Shown: positions 7,315 through 12,899 of the stretch, piece after piece
Layout: each line of letters opens with the position of its first letter
Position numbering within the stretch: position 1 is the first letter of the stretch
NCBI GenBank assembly: GCA_964403185.1
Contig: CAYOFK010000087.1
Location: 1 to 12,899 of the forward strand
DNA length: 12,899 bases
Direction: 5' to 3'
Source: CAYOFK01 sp964403185
GTDB lineage: Bacteria > Bacteroidota > Bacteroidia > Bacteroidales > VadinHA17
Made by a program: the position numbers and the translations under genes
The notes under the pieces: generated by a model
Database searches by the model: none
Told to the model about the DNA's origin: nothing
Seen by the model: only the letters and a program-made list of their open reading frames with translations

Positions 7315-7344
7315 AACCGGCAAACCGGTCAATCAATTTTGAGA

Positions 7345-7614
7345 ATGAAAGAAAAAACGGATTTCAGTGAAGAACAGCTTGTTGAAGAAAATGAACAACG
7401 GGCCCTGGTTCTCCACAACGATGAGATGCACACCTTCGATTATGTTATCGATTCATTGGTGGATATCTGCAAGCACGAACTTCCCCAGGCAGAGCAGTGT
7501 ACCATGATTGTCCATTTCAAAGGGAAATGTACCGTAAAGGAAGGTTCTTATAATGAGCTTAAACCAATGAAGGAAAGTCTGATCGGGAAAGAATTAAGCG
7601 CTACCATTGATTAG
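7345..7614 (+). CDS. ATP-dependent Clp protease adaptor ClpS
   Basis: The 89-residue adaptor recognises N-degron substrates (bulky hydrophobic N-terminal residues) and hands them to a Clp AAA+ unfoldase with ClpP in the cytoplasm. A non-conserved N-terminal extension (1-18) precedes the ClpS core. The substrate-pocket residues are recognisable: Asn25-Asp26 in VLHNDEMHTFDYVI and His57 in MIVHFKGKC, matching the pocket Asn, Asp and His of characterised ClpS proteins. The C-terminal half (YNELKPMKESLIGKELSATI) is the form typical of Bacteroidota. A TTG at 7339 could add two residues, but the ATG at 7345 is the natural start. It lies 30 bp after the SPOR gene and 14 bp before the NfeD gene, so co-transcription with the NfeD and FloA genes is likely. 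Confidence 0.95.
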   Translation: MKEKTDFSEEQLVEENEQRALVLHNDEMHTFDYVIDSLVDICKHELPQAEQCTMIVHFKGKCTVKEGSYNELKPMKESLIGKELSATID

Positions 7615-7628
7615 TAAGTTCTCATAGT

Positions 7629-8102
7629 ATGTCTGTTAGCCTCATCATTATTCTCATAATCCTTGGGATTGTATTGTTCCTGATCGAGTTTTTACTTGTG
7701 CCCGGAATTACGATCGCCGGTATCGGTGGCGCCATCCTGATGATTGGAGGGGTCATTCTCGGATATCACTATCACGGTACACTGGTTGGGAATATGATCC
7801 TTCTGGGAACAGTGGTGTTTTCAGTACTTGTTTTGTATTTTGTTTTAAAATCCCGGACCTGGAAACAGGTGATGCTGGATTCAAAGATCGACAGCAGGAT
7901 GGATCAAATGGATCGCGGTTCTGTTAAGGTCAGTCCAGGCGATACGGGAGTTACCGTTACCCGGTTAAATCCGATGGGTAAGGTGGTGATCCGGGGAGAA
8001 TACTACGAAGCAAAGGCCCAGAATATGCTTATTGATGAAAAAACACCCGTAGAGGTAATAAAAATATCTGGAAATAAAATCATTGTAAAATCTCAAAATT
8101 AA
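7629..8102 (+). CDS. Short NfeD-family membrane protein, FloA partner
   Basis: The 157-residue protein has three hydrophobic segments at about 3-25, 28-48 and 53-73, containing the Gly-rich run VPGITIAGIGGAILMIGG. A soluble OB-fold domain follows at about 95-157 (GDTGVTVTRLNPMGKVVIRG to KISGNKIIVKSQ). This is the short NfeD form: it lacks the N-terminal ClpP/SppA-like serine protease domain of long NfeD proteins. NfeD proteins are encoded beside flotillin/SPFH genes and are thought to act with them in membrane organisation. Here the flotillin-like gene follows after only 5 bp, which supports that partnership. The biochemical role of short NfeD is not settled. Confidence 0.92.
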   Translation: MSVSLIIILIILGIVLFLIEFLLVPGITIAGIGGAILMIGGVILGYHYHGTLVGNMILLGTVVFSVLVLYFVLKSRTWKQVMLDSKIDSRMDQMDRGSVKVSPGDTGVTVTRLNPMGKVVIRGEYYEAKAQNMLIDEKTPVEVIKISGNKIIVKSQN

Positions 8103-8107
8103 ATCTA

Positions 8108-9091
8108 ATGAATGTAGGAATTTATGTAGTAATCATTGTTGCCATCCTCATCTTCCTGTGGATCATGTTTTATTTCATCCCGGTAGGATTGTGGTTCAGG
8201 GCTTTGGTGTCGGGAGTACGGATCTCATTGTTGCAATTGATCTTTATGAGATGGCGGAAAGTACCACCCTCGATCGTTGTTAGTGCATTGATCGAAGGTA
8301 CCAAGGCCGGTTTGACTCTTCAACGAAACGATCTTGAAGCACACTTTCTGGCAGGCGGCCATGTGACTCAGGTCGTACACGCTCTTGTCTCGGCTGACAA
8401 AGCCAACATTCCCCTCCCGTTCACAATGGCCACAGCCATTGACCTGGCAGGCAGGGATGTGCTTGAAGCCGTTAAAATGTCGGTTGTGCCTAAAGTCATT
8501 GATACGCCAAGCGTCACAGCCGTGGCAAAAGACGGCATTCAGTTGATCTCGAAAGCCAGGGTTACGGTCCGTGCCAATATTAAACAACTGGTAGGGGGCG
8601 CCGGCGAAGAAACAGTTCTTGCCCGGGTTGGCGAGGGCATTGTTTCCTCTATAGGATCTTCGACCTCACACAAAGCGGTTCTTGAAAATCCTGATTCCAT
8701 TTCGAAAGTGGTACTGGAAAAAGGCCTGGACTCAGGAACCGCATTCGAGATCTTGTCTATTGATATTGCCGATATTGATATTGGTAAAAATATTGGTGCC
8801 GTCCTGCAGATGGACCAGGCCAATGCAGATAAAAATATTGCCCAGGCCCGGGCTGAAGAAAGAAGAGCCATGGCTGTTGCACTCGAACAGGAAATGAAGG
8901 CCAAAGCCCAGGAAGCCCGTGCCAAAGTTATTGAGGCCGAGGTCCAGGTGCCCCTGGCAATGGCGGAAGCCTTTAAAGCCGGAAATCTGGGTATTATGGA
9001 CTATTACAAGTTTAAGAACATTGAAGCCGATACCTCAATGAGAGACTCCATCTCAAAATCAGGTCCCGGAAAAGGCAATAAGAAAACCTGA
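8108..9091 (+). CDS. Flotillin-like protein FloA
   Basis: The 327-residue membrane-anchored scaffold of bacterial membrane microdomains is close to the usual FloA length of about 330. An N-terminal hydrophobic hairpin or anchor spans about residues 4-27 (YVVIIVAILIFLWIMFYFIP). The characteristic FloA segment follows (RWRKVPPSIVVSALIEGTKA, LEAHFLAGGHVTQVVHALVS), then a PHB/SPFH-like domain (IDTPSVTAVAKDGIQLISKA, ARVGEGIVSSIGS). An Ala/Glu-rich helical segment at about 235-290 (QARAEERRAMAVALEQEMKA) should drive oligomerisation. The Ser/Lys/Gly-rich tail is variable. It starts 5 bp after the NfeD gene and is the last gene of the plus-strand run, followed by a strong terminator. Homologues influence membrane fluidity and membrane protease assembly. 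No species-specific role can be read here. Confidence 0.97.
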   Translation: MNVGIYVVIIVAILIFLWIMFYFIPVGLWFRALVSGVRISLLQLIFMRWRKVPPSIVVSALIEGTKAGLTLQRNDLEAHFLAGGHVTQVVHALVSADKANIPLPFTMATAIDLAGRDVLEAVKMSVVPKVIDTPSVTAVAKDGIQLISKARVTVRANIKQLVGGAGEETVLARVGEGIVSSIGSSTSHKAVLENPDSISKVVLEKGLDSGTAFEILSIDIADIDIGKNIGAVLQMDQANADKNIAQARAEERRAMAVALEQEMKAKAQEARAKVIEAEVQVPLAMAEAFKAGNLGIMDYYKFKNIEADTSMRDSISKSGPGKGNKKT

Positions 9092-9113
9092 TCACAAACT
9101 CTAAAAATACTTG

Positions 9114-9142
9114 AAGGAGGTTGTTTTTCAACCTCCTTTTTT
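9114..9142 (+). terminator. Rho-independent terminator after floA
   Basis: A perfect 10-bp stem pairs AAGGAGGTTG (9114-9123) with CAACCTCCTT (9129-9138) across a TTTTT loop. It ends in a run of six T (9137-9142). It begins 22 bp after the floA stop and closes the SPOR-clpS-NfeD-floA run. On the opposite strand the hairpin is not followed directly by a T-run, so it acts mainly for the plus strand. Confidence 0.92.
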
Positions 9143-9206
9143 GTTGATGGCATACTGTATTGCTGAAAAAAGTACCATTTACCGTCAAATCTCACCGGAA
9201 TAATTA

Positions 9207-9243
9207 CTTTGCGAATCTTTGCGGTTCTTAACGCAGCTTTGTG
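9207..9243. repeat. Phased CTTTGCG short repeats in convergent gap
   Basis: CTTTGCG occurs at 9207-9213 and 9217-9223, with the variant CTTTGTG at 9237-9243. The spacing is 10 and 20 bp, in helical phase. On the minus strand it reads as repeated CGCAAAG after the stop of the long S9 peptidase. As I recall, arrays of CGCAAAG or CTTTGCG words are common between genes in Bacteroidota, so this is probably a copy of such a dispersed element. It does not resemble a terminator, and no other terminator for the S9 gene is obvious in the 9143-9291 gap. Confidence 0.45.
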
Positions 9244-9291
9244 GATCAACTTCAAATAAACGAACGAACATATCCTCGAATTAACCAATCA

Positions 9292-12081
9292 TCACTTCCC
9301 CTTATACAACACTCCCTTCCTGATCCAATCCGGTGCAGGTTCGCCTTTGAGGTAGTGGTCAAGATATTCTTTCATTTTAAGAGTGTAATCCACCTTATTG
9401 GGGTATTTCTGCAAGTGGTGCGGTTCTCCGCGATATTGCAGGAATACACAGTCCTTTTCCAGGCGGCGCATCGCCAGGTATAATTCAATCCCCTGATACC
9501 AGGGCACCGCACCATCCTCATCGCCGAACATGATCAATAATGGCGTTTCAATACGGTCGGCAAAAAATACCGGGGAGTTTTCAATATACCTCTCCGGGAA
9601 TTCCCAGAGACTGCCGCCGATCCGGCTTTGTGATTGCTCATATTGAAACTGACGTGCCATTCCTGATTGCCAACGGATCCCGCTATAAGCACTGGTCATG
9701 TTCGATACCGGAGCGCCGGCTATGGCACAGGCAAATAAATTGGTTTGGGTAATGACAAAGGCGGTCTGGTATCCACTCCAGGAATGGCCGTGCAACCCTA
9801 TGGCATCCGGATCGGCAATACCCATATCAATGATCTTTTGCATACCAGGAACCAGGCTTTTGGTAGCCGCATATCCGGGATGTCCGATATCAAAACGGAT
9901 GTCAGGCAGGAATATGGCATATCCGTTGCTTGCATAAAAGGGGAAACATGGCCGGTGGTTCACCACTACCTCATTAAATTCATAGAGTCTTTGTGAAAAA
10001 AACCGGTAATAGTACACCAAAACAGGATATTTTTTACCGGGTTCATAATTCCCCGGCCTGATCAGAACCCCCTGCATAGGAACGCCGTCCATATTATTCC
10101 ATTCCACCAGTCCGGCTTCTCCCCAGGCAAAATCTTCTACCTGCGGATTCACGTTAGTGATCTTTACCGTTTTCCTGAATTCGGCATCAGTAACCCAAAG
10201 GTCCGGGAATTCTGTGTAGGTTTGCCGTGTAAACAAGAACTTATCCGTATTTTCCGCCTTTGAAAGAAGCGTGTATTTACGTGGCCCGTCGATTACTTTG
10301 CTAACACCTGCCTTGCCGGCATTCATGGAATAAACCGCCGTATATTTTTTCAGATCATGATACGCGCTTAAAAACACTCTTTCACCAATCTGATATGATT
10401 GCTTTTCCTGGTCCAGCTCACGCATCCTGAAAATGAGTCTTTCAGTTCGCCCCAATCCACCGGTCAGACACTCGGGGTTTCCGCCGTCGGTGGGAAATTG
10501 CCAGATGTCGTACTTATCATAGATCCATACGGATACTGAACCTTCAACCCATCCCGCAATCCCATATCCCGGAACGGGGGACGGGTAGTCATGGTCTTCA
10601 TTATAAAACGGCACTTCCAGTTTTCCGGTAAGATTAGTTTCCCCGGAACTTGCCACATCCATCAGATACCATTGTTTATTCCGGTAGAATACAAGTTTCT
10701 TTCCGTCCGGGGAAAGATGCGGGGTTCCGTCATATCCCGTCAATACCTTCTCCCTTTCTCCTGTTTTGAGGTCCACCAGGTAATGATCCCTGATGCGGCC
10801 ATACCAGGTAAGTTCTTTCATATATGGCAGCATGGAAGATCCGGGCACAAGGGAGGCATTTTGGGAAATCTGAATGTCCGGCATGCTTTCATCAGCAAGT
10901 GGAACAAACGTTCCGCTGCCGGGATAAAAAACTCCGGTATAGATCCGGTCCCTGATACGGCTCCATGCACGCTTTTGTTGCGGATTGATCAGGGGATCAT
11001 TCCAGTGCCAAACGTCCACTTCCCGGTCGCTCAAAATGGCTTCTACATCAAAGAGGTCAGGGATAGAATCATTTTTTTCTTCTTCAGGAATGACTTCCGA
11101 CTGCGGTTTGATGCCAAGGAACAAGCGTTGGCCATCTTTGCTCCAGTTCAGGTGGTTTTTATTGTAAATAAGCCAGCCTTCCTGCAGTTCTGCTTTTGTT
11201 AAAACCACCTCAGCAGAACCGTTTCCCGGAGTCCATAAATACAGATCCGGCTCCCTGAGCTCTTCCTTTTCATTCATGGCGCCAGCTAAAAAGGCCAACT
11301 GGCCGGTCCGGTTATTCCAGTTTAACGAAACGGCATCCATATCCTGTTGCGTCGCCAGGGAAACCGGCCCGGTGTTTCCTGAAAAAAGATCTCTCACAAA
11401 TACACCGTTTCCAATCCCCGCAGTATCGGCCACAACAAAAGCCAGATACTGGGATGTACTGTCAATGGTGAATCGTTTAACAAAATCATAACTGACATGT
11501 GTCTGATCCTGTAAAAAGAGCACATTCAGAACCGTTCCGGTTTTTTTCTTTTTCCCGGGTTTTTTCTCCTCCTCCATCCCGATCAGGAAATCCTCTTCTC
11601 CCGGCTTTTGTTTGCCATTGGTTTCCTCCTTAAAGTTTTGATATACCAGCCATTTACTGTCGTTAGAAAAATCGAAGGACTGTACCCTCTCCATTACTTT
11701 TTGCTCGCCGGACCAGGTGTTTAACAGTACCAGGGACTGCTTTGGTTTTGGTTCCTTTTCCTGTTTTAACAGCTCAGATGCGGGAATGGTCCGGAAGCAT
11801 GCCACCCATTGGCCATTATTCGAAAATTGCGGGCCGGAGCCGCGTTCAATGGTATATTTTTTCTTTCCATCAACAGAATATACCAGTACTTCGGCATCAC
11901 CCCTGCCGGGTTTTGCCACATGCAGCACCCACTTGCCATCATTTGAAATGGCCGGCGATTCAATCTGCCGGAATTTCATCATATCGGTAACAGTCAGGGC
12001 TTTCTTATTCTGGGAAAATGCAAAGGGTGCTGAAATACCAAGAATAGCAAACAGAAGGAGAAAACGCATATGAAGTCTCAT
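9292..12081 (-). CDS. Exported long S9 family (prolyl oligopeptidase-type) serine peptidase
   Basis: The 929-residue exported peptidase belongs to the long (about 900-950 residue) S9 group seen in Bacteroidota. Residues 1-24 form a signal peptide ending AFSQ with no lipobox, so a soluble periplasmic or secreted enzyme is expected. Met5 (12069) is an alternative start. A propeller-type domain occupies about 30-640 (HLSPDGKKLVFYRNKQW is one PD40-like blade), with a Lys/Glu-rich insertion at about 155-180. The C-terminal hydrolase has Ser767 in GHSWSG, Asp856 in GDEDGAVP and His888 in GEPHHL. The usual Gly after Ser-Trp is Ser here, but the nucleophile position is kept. It probably cleaves oligopeptides; specificity is unknown. 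The gene lies 140 bp downstream of the NrfD-family gene on the same strand, with no visible terminator between them. It has no evident functional link to that gene. Confidence 0.93.
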   Translation of the reverse strand: MRLHMRFLLLFAILGISAPFAFSQNKKALTVTDMMKFRQIESPAISNDGKWVLHVAKPGRGDAEVLVYSVDGKKKYTIERGSGPQFSNNGQWVACFRTIPASELLKQEKEPKPKQSLVLLNTWSGEQKVMERVQSFDFSNDSKWLVYQNFKEETNGKQKPGEEDFLIGMEEEKKPGKKKKTGTVLNVLFLQDQTHVSYDFVKRFTIDSTSQYLAFVVADTAGIGNGVFVRDLFSGNTGPVSLATQQDMDAVSLNWNNRTGQLAFLAGAMNEKEELREPDLYLWTPGNGSAEVVLTKAELQEGWLIYNKNHLNWSKDGQRLFLGIKPQSEVIPEEEKNDSIPDLFDVEAILSDREVDVWHWNDPLINPQQKRAWSRIRDRIYTGVFYPGSGTFVPLADESMPDIQISQNASLVPGSSMLPYMKELTWYGRIRDHYLVDLKTGEREKVLTGYDGTPHLSPDGKKLVFYRNKQWYLMDVASSGETNLTGKLEVPFYNEDHDYPSPVPGYGIAGWVEGSVSVWIYDKYDIWQFPTDGGNPECLTGGLGRTERLIFRMRELDQEKQSYQIGERVFLSAYHDLKKYTAVYSMNAGKAGVSKVIDGPRKYTLLSKAENTDKFLFTRQTYTEFPDLWVTDAEFRKTVKITNVNPQVEDFAWGEAGLVEWNNMDGVPMQGVLIRPGNYEPGKKYPVLVYYYRFFSQRLYEFNEVVVNHRPCFPFYASNGYAIFLPDIRFDIGHPGYAATKSLVPGMQKIIDMGIADPDAIGLHGHSWSGYQTAFVITQTNLFACAIAGAPVSNMTSAYSGIRWQSGMARQFQYEQSQSRIGGSLWEFPERYIENSPVFFADRIETPLLIMFGDEDGAVPWYQGIELYLAMRRLEKDCVFLQYRGEPHHLQKYPNKVDYTLKMKEYLDHYLKGEPAPDWIRKGVLYKGK

Positions 12082-12221
12082 AGTAAAAAGGATTTAAGAA
12101 AAATGCATGATTTGAGCCAGATCAAAGAAAATAAAGATAACAAAAAAGGGAAAACCATATTGAGGCCCTTGTGGATTTCAAGACGCACTCCATAACATCA
12201 GGCTGTCAGTTCAGTATCCGG

Positions 12222-12899
12222 TTACTTCTTCTTGTTCCTTAAACTAATCTCATAATTATAATCCCCGGATATTATGGGTACCGCCACTTTAAGCATCAGG
12301 GTATACAACAGAAAACCAAAAGAAAATATGCCCATGGCTACAAAGATCTCAATCATTGAAGGAAAATATTCATATATTTCTCCGAGTGTGTCAGGAGTGA
12401 ACCCGGGAATGATCAATCCAATACCCTTCTCAATATATACACCGGAATATATCAGTACCGCACCAATATTCAGGGTAATAAAATTTTTACGGGTAGCAGG
12501 CACCAGGAAAATAATAAAGGCAATAAAATCAAATATCAATGCAAGCCAGCCAAACGGGACTATCGTATTGTGATCCCCTATCCCAAAATACAAATACTTG
12601 GTATAAACAAAATGCTCCGTATCAGAGTAAAACTCTTTGAATATTTCCGACCCGGTGAAAAACAAATTAAAAAACATGGTATAAGCCATCAATTCAGCCA
12701 GTGTCCATAAGGCTTCGTCCTTTATTTGCAGTCTGGTTGTTTTTCTCAGTATCTGGAAAAGTATAAGCATTATGGCGGGGCCTGAACAAAAGGCCGAGGC
12801 AATAAATTTTGGAGCAAGAATGGCGCTGTTCCAGAATGGCCTGGCAGCAATGCCATTGTACAGGAAGGCCGTAATAGTATGAATTGCAATACCTGCAGG
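12222..12899 (-). CDS. NrfD/DsrP/HmcC-like membrane subunit of a quinone-linked redox complex (partial)
   Basis: Only the C-terminal 225 residues are present. The frame is open to the window edge, so the start lies beyond 12899. The internal ATG at 12770 is not the start, because the 43 codons upstream of it continue family sequence (AIHTITAFLYNG, RPFWNSAILAPKFIASAFCS). At least five hydrophobic segments follow, with the motif SGVYIEKGIGLIIPGFTPDT and a final LLYTLMLKVAVPI. NrfD-type proteins are integral-membrane subunits that exchange electrons with menaquinone, usually beside an iron-sulfur protein and cytochrome c subunits. The motifs resemble the DsrP/HmcC branch more than classical NrfD. 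It is the last gene of its cluster as far as visible; partners should lie just outside the window. The physiological donor or acceptor cannot be determined here. Confidence 0.88.
   Translation of the reverse strand, partial: PAGIAIHTITAFLYNGIAARPFWNSAILAPKFIASAFCSGPAIMLILFQILRKTTRLQIKDEALWTLAELMAYTMFFNLFFTGSEIFKEFYSDTEHFVYTKYLYFGIGDHNTIVPFGWLALIFDFIAFIIFLVPATRKNFITLNIGAVLIYSGVYIEKGIGLIIPGFTPDTLGEIYEYFPSMIEIFVAMGIFSFGFLLYTLMLKVAVPIISGDYNYEISLRNKKK

Noticed and set aside
7316..7329. Terminator or attenuator between the SPOR gene and clpS
   Set aside because: ACCGG-CAAA-CCGGT is only a 5-bp stem, and the next T-run is several bases away. At most it is a weak pause site.
9004..9288. 94-residue minus-strand frame over the floA terminator
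   Set aside because: It runs through the terminator hairpin and overlaps the end of floA antisense, and it has no family resemblance.
10591..11202. 203-residue plus-strand frame
   Set aside because: It lies wholly antisense to the long S9 peptidase, which has signal peptide, catalytic triad and family sequence. It is a shadow frame.

Overview
The window looks chromosomal and comes from a member of the Bacteroidota, probably an anaerobic or environmental Bacteroidales/Marinilabiliales-type lineage. The evidence is a Bacteroidota-type ClpS and DUF3127 protein, DPP5-like and long S9 peptidases, starts without a Shine-Dalgarno sequence, lipoprotein signals, and protein sequences typical of that phylum. 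The species cannot be named from the sequence. No phage, IS, CRISPR, tRNA or rRNA signature is visible.

Layout. Positions 1-308 hold no gene. They contain an iteron-like tandem array (72-170) and a GC-rich cluster of hairpins (206-296) that resembles dispersed intergenic elements. A minus-strand cluster then runs recA (4737-3733), DPP5-like lipoprotein peptidase (3674-1581), FKBP-type prolyl isomerase lipoprotein (1414-713) and a DUF3127 protein with an SSB-like acidic tip (674-309). A perfect 15-bp palindrome sits just upstream of recA. Divergent from recA, a plus-strand run encodes a secreted TPR/SPOR protein (5026-7314), ClpS (7345-7614), a short NfeD protein (7629-8102) and flotillin-like FloA (8108-9091). 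It ends at a strong intrinsic terminator (9114-9142). The convergent gap up to 9292 carries a short phased CTTTGCG repeat. The right part is again minus strand: a 929-residue S9 peptidase (12081-9292), and upstream of it the C-terminal 225 residues of an NrfD/DsrP/HmcC-like membrane quinone-reactive subunit, cut by the window edge at 12899.

How the genes fit together. Most are housekeeping: recombination (RecA, possibly the SSB-like DUF3127 protein), envelope folding (FKBP), exported peptide degradation (two S9 peptidases, suggesting peptide use), peptidoglycan-associated SPOR protein, N-degron adaptor ClpS, a membrane-microdomain pair (NfeD, FloA), and anaerobic-type quinone-linked electron transfer (NrfD subunit). 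I see no clear novel defence or mobile system. The best leads are the DUF3127 protein's SSB-like tail, the palindrome at recA, and the repeat-rich left end.
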